Below are positions 7,437-15,155 of a stretch of DNA of 43,605 nucleotides, piece after piece. The translations under genes were made by a program, and so were the position numbers. The stretch is from Candidatus Saccharimonadota bacterium. GTDB taxonomy: Bacteria; Patescibacteriota; Saccharimonadia; Saccharimonadales; VXPC01. The notes below the pieces were generated by a model. It did no database searches, was not told the origin of the DNA, and worked only from the letters and a program-made list of their open reading frames with translations. The stretch spans positions 1-43,605 of the forward strand of contig VXPC01000044.1 of NCBI GenBank assembly GCA_009839685.1. Reading direction: 5' to 3'. How positions within the stretch are numbered: the stretch's first letter is position 1; each line of letters opens with the position of its first letter.

Positions 7437-9077
7437 CTACATGCCCATGCCCATGCCGCCACCGTCCATACCGCCGGCTGGCGGTTCTTTGGCCGGGAGA
7501 TCAACGATTAGAGCGCCCATCGTCATTGCCGTGCCGGCGATGCTGACCGCGTTCTGAACCGCTTCCCGAGTGACGCGCAGGGGGTCAACCACGCCTTGCG
7601 CCTTCATATCGACAAGCTTGGGGGCGCTGTCGCTGACATCTATGCCATGCCCGCTCTTGCCGTCGCGGATCTGCGGCAGCCACTCGTCGGGGTTCATGCC
7701 GGAGTTCTCTAACAAGATTCTGAAGGGTTGTTCCAAAGCCCGGTAGAGAATCTGGGCTCCGGGAGCCGTGTTCGCTCCGGCGGCCGCTTTGGGAACGGCG
7801 TTAATCAAGGTAATGCCGCCGCCCGGCACAATGCCCTCCTCCAGGGCCGCTTTAACAGCCGCGACCGCGTCATCAACCCGGAATTTCTTCTCCTCTATTT
7901 CGGTTTCAGTAGCGCCGCCGACTTTGATGACGGCTACTTTGCCGTTCAGAGCCGCCGCCCGCTTGAGACCGTTCTCTTTGTCGTACTCGCTGACGGCCGT
8001 CTCCGCCTGGCTTCTGACCTGGGCGATCCGGGCCGCAACTTCTCCGGGGTTGCCGGCGCCCTCGATGATGGTTGTCGAATCTTTGTCGACAATCACCTTC
8101 CGGGCCGAGCCGACGGCTTCCAGGCCGACATTGTCAAAGTCCAGCCCCTGCTTGTCGGTAATCAGGGTGGCGCCCGTCAGGATGGCGATATCCTGCAGGG
8201 TTTCGGTCCGGTTGTCGCCGAAAGCCGGCGCTTTGATGGCTACGGTGTTGAAAACGCCCTTCAGCTTGTTCAGCACCAAGGTGCCCAGCGCTTCGCCGTC
8301 GACATCCTCGGCTATTAAAACCAGATTCTTCTGGCCGGCCGTCGCCAGTTTCTCGACGAAGGACAGGATGTCTTTCATGCTGCTGATTTTCTTGTCCGTG
8401 ACAACGATCGCCGGCTTGTCGTAAACCGCCTCCATGCGGGCCGGGTCGGTCACCATGTAGGGACTGATGAAGCCCCGCTCGAAAGTGAACCCTTCGACCA
8501 CGTCGCTTTCCAGGTTCAGGCTCTGTCCTTCTTCAACCGTGACGACGCCGTCTTTGCCGACCTTGTCCATAATGGCGGCAATTTCCTCGCCGATCCGCTC
8601 ATCTCCGGCTGAAATCGTCGCCACTTGGGCGACCTTCTCCTTCTTGGAACCGATGTCTTCGGCCTTGCTCTTCAAGGCTTCGATGACTTCGGTACCGGCG
8701 GCTTCCAGATCTTTGCGCAAATGCATCGGGTTGCTGCCGGCGGCAATCAGTTTGTTGGCTTCGCTCAGGATATGGTAGGTCAGGATGGTGACCGTCGTTG
8801 TCCCATCACCCGCAATATCGTTCATCTTCGAAGCCGCCTGCTTGATCAGTTCCGCACCCGTCTTGTAGCCGTACGACTCGGTCTGGTCGTTGGGCAGCTC
8901 GACCGCCTTGGCGACCGTCACGCCGTCATGGGTAATCGTCGGCGAACCGTAACTCTTGTCGATAACGACGTTGCGCCCCTTCGGCCCCATGGTCGTCTTG
9001 ACCGCGTTATAAAGCGTCTCGGCGCCCTTGAGCAGGCGGTTGCGCGCCTGATCGTCGTAAAAAATTTCTTTTGACAT
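7437..9077 (-). CDS. groL: chaperonin GroEL (60 kDa)
   Basis: Subunit of the ATP-driven double-ring folding chamber. The 546-residue protein is full length: TTMGPKGRNVV near the N-terminus, the ATP site GDGTTT (about 86-91), the EEGIVPGGG segment, the catalytic Asp in FRVDDA, and a Gly/Met-rich C-terminal tail ending GGGMGMGM as in group I chaperonins. An AGGAG site lies 8-9 bases before the ATG. It follows groES after 35 bases and is co-transcribed from the CIRCE-controlled promoter. Confidence 0.98.
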   Translation of the reverse strand: MSKEIFYDDQARNRLLKGAETLYNAVKTTMGPKGRNVVIDKSYGSPTITHDGVTVAKAVELPNDQTESYGYKTGAELIKQAASKMNDIAGDGTTTVTILTYHILSEANKLIAAGSNPMHLRKDLEAAGTEVIEALKSKAEDIGSKKEKVAQVATISAGDERIGEEIAAIMDKVGKDGVVTVEEGQSLNLESDVVEGFTFERGFISPYMVTDPARMEAVYDKPAIVVTDKKISSMKDILSFVEKLATAGQKNLVLIAEDVDGEALGTLVLNKLKGVFNTVAIKAPAFGDNRTETLQDIAILTGATLITDKQGLDFDNVGLEAVGSARKVIVDKDSTTIIEGAGNPGEVAARIAQVRSQAETAVSEYDKENGLKRAAALNGKVAVIKVGGATETEIEEKKFRVDDAVAAVKAALEEGIVPGGGITLINAVPKAAAGANTAPGAQILYRALEQPFRILLENSGMNPDEWLPQIRDGKSGHGIDVSDSAPKLVDMKAQGVVDPLRVTREAVQNAVSIAGTAMTMGALIVDLPAKEPPAGGMDGGGMGMGM

Positions 9078-9112
9078 ATTCCAAAACTCCTAATCTAAAA
9101 ATTTAACTCCGT

Positions 9113-9403
9113 CTAGGCTACGACGGCCAGAACTTTTTCTTCCGCGACCAAAACGTACTCTTCATCTTGACGCTTGACCTTGGTGCCCGAGTAGTTTTCA
9201 TAAATGATTTTGTCGCCGACCTTAACCGCCTTGACCTCGGGTCCGACAGCTGCCACGGTCGCCGTTTTCTGCTCGTCGGAATCGACGGCGTCCTTGGGCA
9301 AATAGAGCCCGGACGGCGTGGTCGCCGGCACGTCGTCAATCTTGGCCAAAACCAGTTTTGCCAAGGGTTTTATATTGACTTTTTTCTCCTTGTTGTCGCT
9401 CAT
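9113..9403 (-). CDS. groES: co-chaperonin GroES (10 kDa)
   Basis: Lid of the GroEL chamber. The 96-residue protein shows the Cpn10 pattern: KVNIKPLAKLVLAK at the N-terminus, a mobile-loop region around ATTPSGLYLP, VKVGDKIIYENYSGTKVK, and the C-terminal YVLVAEEKVLAV. The start is ATG 9403; an upstream in-frame TTG at 9415 lies inside the -10 box and CIRCE operator and cannot be the start. The predicted transcript begins only about 4 bases before the ATG, so the message should be almost leaderless. An AAGGAG string inside codons 5-6 is not followed by a usable start codon. Confidence 0.97.
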   Translation of the reverse strand: MSDNKEKKVNIKPLAKLVLAKIDDVPATTPSGLYLPKDAVDSDEQKTATVAAVGPEVKAVKVGDKIIYENYSGTKVKRQDEEYVLVAEEKVLAVVA

Positions 9404-9404
9404 A

Positions 9405-9431
9405 ATGACACTCAATATAGCAGAGTGCCAA
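9405..9431 (-). promoter_or_regulatory. CIRCE operator (HrcA binding site)
   Basis: The minus strand reads TTGGCACTC, 9 bases, GAGTGTCAT. This matches the CIRCE consensus TTAGCACTC-N9-GAGTGCTAA with the core GCACTC/GAGTG kept and the exact 9-base spacer. It overlaps the groES -10 box and transcription start, so bound HrcA would block RNA polymerase. hrcA itself is outside the window. Confidence 0.85.
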
Positions 9432-9442
9432 TTCTATGTCAA
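9414..9442 (-). promoter_or_regulatory. groES-groEL promoter
   Basis: The minus strand has a perfect -35 TTGACA (9442-9437), a 17-base spacer ending in TGC, and -10 TATATT (9419-9414). The left half of the CIRCE lies in the spacer and the -10 box forms most of the CIRCE loop. Expected start of transcription is near 9407. Confidence 0.85.
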
Positions 9443-9506
9443 ACGTAAGGCCAAAGCCCTCCCTTCATCTGTTGACAACGGCTTTTTAGCAGCTGGCTCA
9501 GATCTT

Positions 9507-10562
9507 TTACATCGACAAGCTGGGGTTGATTGTCAGGCTGTAGGGGTCGACCGGGGGACGGCTGCGCATAACCTGATGGCAAGCCAGGCAGGCGATCATC
9601 GCGCCGTTGTCGGTGCACAGGCTGGGCGGAGCGTAGATCATCTCCAGCGGCAGCCTTTCGTTCAACAGGCGCCTGAGCTCCAGATTGCAGGCCACGCCGC
9701 CAGCAATAACCACCGACGCCGGCCGGTATTCTTCGTAAGCTATGACCGTCTTGTCGACGACCGTCTCAACGGCCGCCATCTGGAAACTGGCCGCCAGATC
9801 GGCTCTAGCCTGATCCGGCAAGCTATCGGCCACCTCCAGGCTCGACAACCGGTGGTCGCCGCCGGCCAGATGCTGGCTCTGGCGCAAGACGGCCGTCTTA
9901 AGGCCTGAGAAACTGAAGTCGAAGCGGTTGTTGAGGCGGGCTTTCGGGAAGGCGAAAGCTTTCTCATTCCCCTCCAGCGCCAACTTGGCAATGCTCGGTC
10001 CTCCCGGGTAAGGCAGGCCGAGCAGGCGGGCTATTTTATCGAAAGCCTCCCCGATGGCGTCATCAATCGCCTGGCCGAGCAGGCGGTAGTTGAAGTGGTC
10101 TTCGAACAACACCAGCTGGCTGTGCTTGCCGCTGACGATCAGGGCTAGAAGCGGAAAGTCCGGCGGCTTGGCGCAAACGTCGAGACCGGTCGACTCAATC
10201 AGGAAATTGGCGTAAACGTGCCCTTCGACGTGATTGCAGGCGAACAGAGGTTTGTCCTTCACGATAGCCAGCGTCTGGGCCGTCAGCGCCCCGATCAGCA
10301 AACTGCCGGCCAAGCCGGCGCCGTAAGTGACGCCGATGCCGTCTATCTGAGACCAATCCAAACCGGCATCCGCCAGTGCTTTCTGACAAGTCGGAATAAT
10401 GCCCTCCAGATGGCTGCGCGCGGCCACCTCGGGCACGATACCGCCGAATTCGCGGTGCAGGTCGATTTGGCTGAGAACGGCGTTGCTCAACAAGCGGCGG
10501 CCGTCCTCGACCACGGCCACGCCGGTTTCGTCGCAACTGCTTTCAATGCCTAGGATCGTCAT
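9507..10562 (-). CDS. tsaD: tRNA N6-adenosine threonylcarbamoyltransferase TsaD
   Basis: Transfers the threonylcarbamoyl group to A37 of ANN-reading tRNAs, completing t6A. The 351-residue ASKAH-fold protein starts MTILGIESSCDETG, has the metal-binding HVEGH motif with His111 and His115, and the C-terminal VIAGGVACN and CTDNGAMIA segments. Length is normal. Partner genes tsaB, tsaC and tsaE are not in the window. It is divergent from the Mur ligase gene; a TATAAT on the minus strand at 10603-10598 suggests a leader of about 30 bases without an obvious ribosome site. Confidence 0.97.
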   Translation of the reverse strand: MTILGIESSCDETGVAVVEDGRRLLSNAVLSQIDLHREFGGIVPEVAARSHLEGIIPTCQKALADAGLDWSQIDGIGVTYGAGLAGSLLIGALTAQTLAIVKDKPLFACNHVEGHVYANFLIESTGLDVCAKPPDFPLLALIVSGKHSQLVLFEDHFNYRLLGQAIDDAIGEAFDKIARLLGLPYPGGPSIAKLALEGNEKAFAFPKARLNNRFDFSFSGLKTAVLRQSQHLAGGDHRLSSLEVADSLPDQARADLAASFQMAAVETVVDKTVIAYEEYRPASVVIAGGVACNLELRRLLNERLPLEMIYAPPSLCTDNGAMIACLACHQVMRSRPPVDPYSLTINPSLSM

Positions 10563-10597
10563 CGTTGTTTTTATTGGTATGCAATCGTCCTGTTTAG

Positions 10598-10603
10598 ATT
10601 ATA
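10598..10603 (-). promoter_or_regulatory. -10 element for tsaD
   Basis: The minus strand reads TATAAT in the short divergent spacer between tsaD and the Mur ligase gene. No clear -35 box. It is placed to give a leader of about 30 bases. Confidence 0.4.
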
Positions 10604-10631
10604 AGATAGAGGGGCTCCCTTTCCGGAAATT

Positions 10632-10640
10632 TGATAGAAT
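10632..10640 (+). promoter_or_regulatory. extended -10 promoter element of the Mur ligase gene
   Basis: TGATAGAAT is an extended -10 (TGn plus TAGAAT) ending 7 bases before the ATG at 10648. The transcript should therefore start at or next to the start codon. Confidence 0.55.
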
Positions 10641-10647
10641 ACAAGCA

Positions 10648-12039
10648 ATGAAGCGGGTTGTCAAAAAACTGGCCAAGAAGACTCTGGGCGACATCTACGA
10701 CAAGGTGGTTCTGCCCAAGCATTACGGCGTAGCCGTGGCCGCCAACGTCAAGCGCGGTTTCCCGGCCAAGAACCTGAAAATCATCGGCGTGACCGGCACC
10801 AACGGCAAGACTTCGGCCGCCTTCCTCATCCACGCCGTCCTGCGCCAGGCCGGCTACGACGTCGGCCTGATGACAACCGTCGCCTACGGCTTGAACGAAG
10901 ATATCAAGCCGCCCATCTTCCACATGACGACCCAGCCGATCGAGATCACCTTGAACCGGATCGTCGACATGAAGAAAAAAGGCGTCGACTGGCTGGTGCT
11001 GGAAGTCACCTCCCAGGCCCTGTCGCAGTTCAGGGTCTTGGGCGTGCCGATCGACATCGCCGTCATGACCAATATCACCCACGAACACCTCGATTATCAC
11101 AAAACCTTCAACAACTACGTCCAAGCCAAGCTCAAGCTTTTCAAAATGGCCAACCGCAACCGTAAGGGACGGAGGCTGGGCATTATCAACGGCGACGACG
11201 AGAACGCCGCCCTCTTCGCCGATGAGATTGCCAACGTCATCGCCTACAGCATGCAGCCGAGCGACGACAAGACGATTGCCCGGCCGGTCAATATCAAGCT
11301 GCAGCCGACCAGCAGCAGCTACACCCTAAAGATCAAGGACGACAGCTACGACATCGTCTGCAACCTGCCCGGGCGGTTCAACATTGAGAACAGCCTGATC
11401 GCCGCCCTCTGCGGGCGGGCGGTAGGCGTCAGCAAGCAGGATATCGAGGCGGGCATCAGATCCCTGAAGGAGATCGAGGGGCGGATGACGAGCGTGGAAG
11501 CCGGGCAAGACTTTCCTGTCATCGTCGATTTCGCCCACACCCCGGACAGCTTCAGCAAGCTCTTCAAGGATATCAGGCCGCTGGTCAAGGGGCGGCTGAT
11601 CGCCATGTTCGGCAGCCCGGGCCGGCGCGATAAGATCAAGCGGGCCCTGCAGGGGAAAATCGCCGCCCAGTACGCCGACGTTTTGGTAATCACCGAAGAC
11701 GACGAACGCGACGAGGACGGCCTGGGTATTATGCGCCAAATCGCGGACGGCGCCGTCAAGGAAGGCATGACGGTCGGCGAGAATATCTTGCTGGTTCACG
11801 ACCGCGAAAAGGCGATTGAGGCAGCTATCAAACAGGCCGGAGGCAAAAACGACATGGTTCTATTGCTCGGCAAGGGCCATGAAAAGCATATCTACCGAGC
11901 TGACGGCGAGCACCCTTGGGATGAAATCGCCGCCGCCAAGAAAGCTTTGAAGAAAGTTCTGGCTAAACCCAAGGCTAAAGCTGGGCGATCCAAGCTCAGA
12001 AAGGCTGCCGGCAGTCGCCGGCCGGCAACCGCCAAGTAA
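10648..12039 (+). CDS. murE: Mur ligase, MurE-like, without N-terminal UDP-binding domain
   Basis: ATP-dependent amino-acid ligase of peptidoglycan precursor synthesis. The 463-residue protein has the P-loop VTGTNGKT (48-55), the MurE-type HMTTQP and LEVTSQALSQFRV segments, the ITHEHLDYH motif and the C-terminal ligase domain. Two oddities stand out. First, the P-loop begins only about 48 residues in, so the usual N-terminal domain that binds the UDP end of the substrate is missing. Second, where MurE proteins carry DNPR (meso-DAP) or similar, this one has ITEDDERDED (about residues 348-357), so the added amino acid cannot be predicted. It also has a Lys/Arg/Ala-rich tail. The start at 10648 sits directly behind a -10 box, so upstream in-frame codons are ruled out. 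It could be a MurE or a related ligase with another substrate. Confidence 0.85.
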   Translation: MKRVVKKLAKKTLGDIYDKVVLPKHYGVAVAANVKRGFPAKNLKIIGVTGTNGKTSAAFLIHAVLRQAGYDVGLMTTVAYGLNEDIKPPIFHMTTQPIEITLNRIVDMKKKGVDWLVLEVTSQALSQFRVLGVPIDIAVMTNITHEHLDYHKTFNNYVQAKLKLFKMANRNRKGRRLGIINGDDENAALFADEIANVIAYSMQPSDDKTIARPVNIKLQPTSSSYTLKIKDDSYDIVCNLPGRFNIENSLIAALCGRAVGVSKQDIEAGIRSLKEIEGRMTSVEAGQDFPVIVDFAHTPDSFSKLFKDIRPLVKGRLIAMFGSPGRRDKIKRALQGKIAAQYADVLVITEDDERDEDGLGIMRQIADGAVKEGMTVGENILLVHDREKAIEAAIKQAGGKNDMVLLLGKGHEKHIYRADGEHPWDEIAAAKKALKKVLAKPKAKAGRSKLRKAAGSRRPATAK

Positions 12040-12061
12040 GTTCCGTAATGACGCCGGAACT
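12039..12061. terminator. possible bidirectional terminator
   Basis: AGTTCCG (12039-12045) and CGGAACT (12055-12061) form a 7-bp stem with a 9-base loop in the 38-base gap between two convergent genes. There is no T-run, so support is mainly positional. Confidence 0.35.
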
Positions 12062-12077
12062 CCCCGGGGTTAAGGAG

Positions 12078-14126
12078 TCAGGAATTGTCCACGCACAGGG
12101 GTTTGTCTCCGCCGGCAGGTGCGTAGATAAAGGCCAAGGATCTGGAACCAGCTTCAATCAGGTCGCCGGCGACGTATTTGTTGGTCCCGGCAAGCCCCCG
12201 CTCGTTGGCATCATTGTTCATCTCGCTCCGACCGCACCTTGCCTCGGCAAAGACATGGATTTGATCCGGATTGGGCAAAAAGTGATCCGACAGGTTGTCC
12301 GGAAAGCTTGTCTGGTAACTGACACCGCCAGTCGATCGGCCTGACTGGCTGTCCACCAATGTGTTATCGGCTCGGTAATGCCAAGGGTACCAATGGGGCA
12401 AAATACTGTTGGCGAACTGATCCTCGTCGGGCAGGCGACCGTTATTATTGGAAATGAAGACGTTGATTTGCGCCCGCAAATCGGCCAAATCGGCCAAACG
12501 GTCGGTATTTTCCGAATTAACTTCGAGGGCTTCAAAATAATCCGAGTCGAAAAGCAGCTTGTAGTTCTCCGGCGGCCGGACATCCACCGCCTCCGGCCGG
12601 CCGGTGGTGGTCACGGTGAATCGGATCAGCAAACCGTCATCGGTGTATGAGATAAAGTAATCAAGCCTGTTTTCTTTAACGTCCAGATTCAACTGGAACG
12701 AAAAGACTTCGGGAACCGCGCCCGCCTTGACCGCAACCACCGGCGGCCTGATGCACGCCTCGTACTCGTCGACGGCTTTCCAGTATTCGTCATAGCTGTC
12801 ATCTTTGTCGTAGTCATAACCGTTGTCATAGTCTTCCGGGAGAAAATCACCGTAGAGCGGGCGCTCGCCGCAATCATCTCTCGGCTCGCCGAAAACGTAA
12901 GGGCAGTCCTCGTTCGCCGTTTCCGGCGAATCCGCCAAGCCATCGAGCAGCCAATATTCTTCGCAATCGTATATGTCATAGCTGACCGTCCGCAACTTGA
13001 CGGCGGCTTTGTTTGCCTCGCTCAAGTCGATTCCGATCTCAAAATAGTTGCCATAGCCTCTGCCGGGGGCGTTGATGTCAGAGAACCTGATGTTGCGCAA
13101 CACCTTGGTCTTGGAGTCGACCCAAACCTCCACGGCCGTCGAATCGTCGAAATCTGCCACCGCTTCGGATATGGCTGCGTCGCTGAATTCCTCCAGCAGC
13201 GATGAAGTGAGCCTGTCGTCGGCAAGTTTCTGCCAGGCGGCGCTGCCGGTCAGATCGTCGCGCACGGACGTCAAGAACGCTTCGGCGTTGGCCTGGTTGA
13301 AGGTCACGCTGTATCTGTTAGCCGACCGGCCCTCAAAATCTTCTTTGCCTAAGAACTCATCCATTTGGAAAACCATCTTCTCCGTCTCGGACGTGAAGAT
13401 GTATTCGCTCAGGTTTTCCGCCAGCAACAGGATGACCTCTTGAGATTCCTCTTGGCTGATTTCCTGTTCAAGGTCAATCTCGCTCAGATCATCGGCTGTT
13501 ATGAGGCCGGCGTCAATCAATGCCTGGAAATCTAACAGCAACCAGCTGCCGAGCAGGTCTTCCAAAGTCTCGCCCAGAGCCGATTCCAGCGACGCGTCCA
13601 ATTCCTCTTCATATTCCCGCGGCAGATCCAGATCGTTGAAACGGAAGTACAGCTTGGGGGCTTCGTCATCGGTGGCGTTGACGAAAATGGCGTTCATGCC
13701 CATGCTGCCCGTGAAACTATCAGTCTCGCCAAAGAAATCTTCGGACTCATATTTCAGTTCGGCATCGGCGTTGAACAAGGCGTTGACGGTGTCGTACTGG
13801 CCGTCAAATCTCAGTCTGAAGTCCGTGTCGTTAAAACCTTCTTCATGATAGTCGACGATCATTTCGCCGCTAAAGCTGGTGCTGGCAATTTCGTTCAAAA
13901 AATCGGGTGTAATCAGATACTGGATACCGGCGCCGACCGAGCCCAGCCCCCTGCGGTAAACATTTTCGGGCTTGTTCGGGATATGGATCAGGAAAATATA
14001 AGCCACCACAAGCGCGGCTATCAAAACCAGGCCGGCGGTAACCGACAGCCCGACAAAAAGCCCGGTTTTGAAACCGGCTGCCGGAGGCTGGGACACTTCC
14101 GGAGGTTGCGGTTTAGATTGGCTCAT
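12078..14126 (-). CDS. large anchored surface protein with pilin-like C-terminal segment
   Basis: A 682-residue protein with a short Pro-rich N-terminus, one TM helix (about residues 20-45) and a long extracellular part. Roughly residues 60-420 look beta-rich. Residues about 420-490 hold several cysteines around an Asp/Tyr-rich stretch (DYDNGYDYDKDD), which resembles calcium-binding loops. The last 120 residues (LADLADLRAQINVFISNNNG, then RLPDE, ending with AFIYAPAGGDKPLCVDNS) recall the C-terminal part of type IV pilin-like proteins of Patescibacteria (DL..L...I..Y...NG..P); this likeness is my inference. ATG 14126 is chosen because the frame upstream runs through the promoter at 14185-14157. 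No enzyme motif is seen. An adhesin or surface sensor is possible. Confidence 0.72.
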   Translation of the reverse strand: MSQSKPQPPEVSQPPAAGFKTGLFVGLSVTAGLVLIAALVVAYIFLIHIPNKPENVYRRGLGSVGAGIQYLITPDFLNEIASTSFSGEMIVDYHEEGFNDTDFRLRFDGQYDTVNALFNADAELKYESEDFFGETDSFTGSMGMNAIFVNATDDEAPKLYFRFNDLDLPREYEEELDASLESALGETLEDLLGSWLLLDFQALIDAGLITADDLSEIDLEQEISQEESQEVILLLAENLSEYIFTSETEKMVFQMDEFLGKEDFEGRSANRYSVTFNQANAEAFLTSVRDDLTGSAAWQKLADDRLTSSLLEEFSDAAISEAVADFDDSTAVEVWVDSKTKVLRNIRFSDINAPGRGYGNYFEIGIDLSEANKAAVKLRTVSYDIYDCEEYWLLDGLADSPETANEDCPYVFGEPRDDCGERPLYGDFLPEDYDNGYDYDKDDSYDEYWKAVDEYEACIRPPVVAVKAGAVPEVFSFQLNLDVKENRLDYFISYTDDGLLIRFTVTTTGRPEAVDVRPPENYKLLFDSDYFEALEVNSENTDRLADLADLRAQINVFISNNNGRLPDEDQFANSILPHWYPWHYRADNTLVDSQSGRSTGGVSYQTSFPDNLSDHFLPNPDQIHVFAEARCGRSEMNNDANERGLAGTNKYVAGDLIEAGSRSLAFIYAPAGGDKPLCVDNS

Positions 14127-14156
14127 AAACGAAGTTCCATTCCATCTTATGTGGCA

Positions 14157-14185
14157 ATTGTAGCAACTGGGAGTAGTTTTAACAA
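14157..14185 (-). promoter_or_regulatory. promoter of the 682-residue surface protein gene
   Basis: The minus strand has TTGTTA (14185-14180), a 17-base spacer ending in TGC, and TACAAT (14162-14157). Transcription would start about 25 bases before the ATG at 14126. Confidence 0.6.
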
Positions 14186-14267
14186 TCAATTCAGCCGAAT
14201 CGCAACTACGGCGGAGTTGTTTTGACACCAAGAAACGGGTCAATGCTCCCGTAATGTGATCTCATTA

Positions 14268-14296
14268 TTGCTTATATAAAGCAAAAGTTGTATAAT
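14268..14296 (+). promoter_or_regulatory. promoter with inverted repeat, 246-residue protein gene
   Basis: TTGCTT (14268-14273) serves as -35, followed by exactly 17 bases and TATAAT (14291-14296). The -35 box is the left arm of the inverted repeat TTGCTT-ATATA-AAGCAA (14268-14284), so a dimeric regulator could bind over it. Confidence 0.6.
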
Positions 14297-14327
14297 ATAA
14301 AAAGTTAGTCCGGTAAGCATAACAGAT

Positions 14328-15068
14328 ATGTCAGAACGCCTCAATCAGCCCGAATCACCTGAACTCACCTCGCTGCTAACCGTCCCGGCCGGTGAGCTGA
14401 TTTGCGAGCCGCTAACGCCTTTCAACCTCTGCAATCCCGAATATCTTTATGAAAATATCAAAAGCAGCGGAGGCTTCAATGAAGTTTTCGGCGCCATTGA
14501 CGGCCGGATTAGCAGCAGCTTGTTCGGTTGCCGCCCCGAAGAATTGGTCAAGATAGTGGCGGCCAGCGAGCAATGCCCGGCCGCGAAAACCGGCGACAAC
14601 CAGTTGGAAAAGAGGCTGTGCCGTTACTTGGAGGACACCTTTGATCCGGTCCAAAGCATCCGGGTAATCCTGGACGCGACTGACGGCAAGCCGGTTAGAG
14701 CCGTTATCGAATTCGACCAGAACGTTCTCAGCAATCAGACCGCGACAATAGAACTAGATTACGGCGCGGACGAAACGGTAAAACTCAAGACGACGACTCT
14801 GAGGGTTCCGGCCGGAAGCGAACAAAAACCGTTAACCATCGGGCTGGAGGAGGATCACGGAGACCGATACTTCATCAGGCGGACCGCTGTCATAGAGCAC
14901 GAGCTAGTGGACGGCCGCCAGCAATCCAGCGAGCTCAGCCTTGAGAAAAGACTCAACCTGCTCGGCGGCCAAGAAGCCAAGACCGGCATAATCCATCGGC
15001 TTGCCAAAAGAACCCGTGACAAACTGTCCGGGGAAATCATCGACGAAGAGTCAAGGTTTATCCGCTGA
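14328..15068 (+). CDS. hypothetical soluble protein, 246 residues
   Basis: No signal peptide or TM helix. The N-terminal half has several cysteines (ELICEPLTPFNLCNPEYLYE, later FGCRPEE, EQCPA, RLCRY) and the central part (about residues 105-195) alternates polar and hydrophobic residues like a beta-sandwich (VIEFDQN, ATIELDYG, TTTLRVPAGS). The C-terminus is basic and helical. It has its own well-formed promoter and precedes valS by 87 bases. I do not recognise a family, and the neighbourhood gives no functional clue. Confidence 0.65.
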   Translation: MSERLNQPESPELTSLLTVPAGELICEPLTPFNLCNPEYLYENIKSSGGFNEVFGAIDGRISSSLFGCRPEELVKIVAASEQCPAAKTGDNQLEKRLCRYLEDTFDPVQSIRVILDATDGKPVRAVIEFDQNVLSNQTATIELDYGADETVKLKTTTLRVPAGSEQKPLTIGLEEDHGDRYFIRRTAVIEHELVDGRQQSSELSLEKRLNLLGGQEAKTGIIHRLAKRTRDKLSGEIIDEESRFIR

Positions 15069-15103
15069 CGGACAAGCCGAAGCCGGGACACGCCTCTTGG
15101 CGG

Positions 15104-15153
15104 TGGTATAATCTTTATCTGAAACACCTCCGGTGAGCCGGAGGTTCGGAAGG
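15104..15153 (+). promoter_or_regulatory. valS extended -10 promoter, leader hairpin and ribosome site
   Basis: TGGTATAAT (15104-15112) is an extended -10. A perfect hairpin ACCTCCGG-TGAG-CCGGAGGT follows at 15126-15145, only a few bases after the expected transcript start, and the ribosome site GGAAGG (15148-15153) comes directly after it. The stem includes CCTCC and GGAGG strings. It may stabilise the RNA 5' end or tune translation. It is too short for a T-box. Confidence 0.55.
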
Positions 15154-15155
15154 TT

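Noticed and set aside
7728-8424. Plus-strand frames of about 200 codons opposite groEL
   Set aside because: They are shadows of the conserved groEL coding sequence, with no start signals or domain.
9370-9392. AAGGAG inside groES followed by a possible AUA start
   Set aside because: AAGGAG encodes Lys-Glu within the N-terminus. No ATG, GTG or TTG follows at a suitable distance, and ATG 9403 fits the promoter position.
10399-10647. Upstream extension of the Mur ligase into tsaD
   Set aside because: It is antisense to tsaD and runs through the tsaD promoter and the ligase's own -10 box. It does not resemble the missing Mur N-domain.
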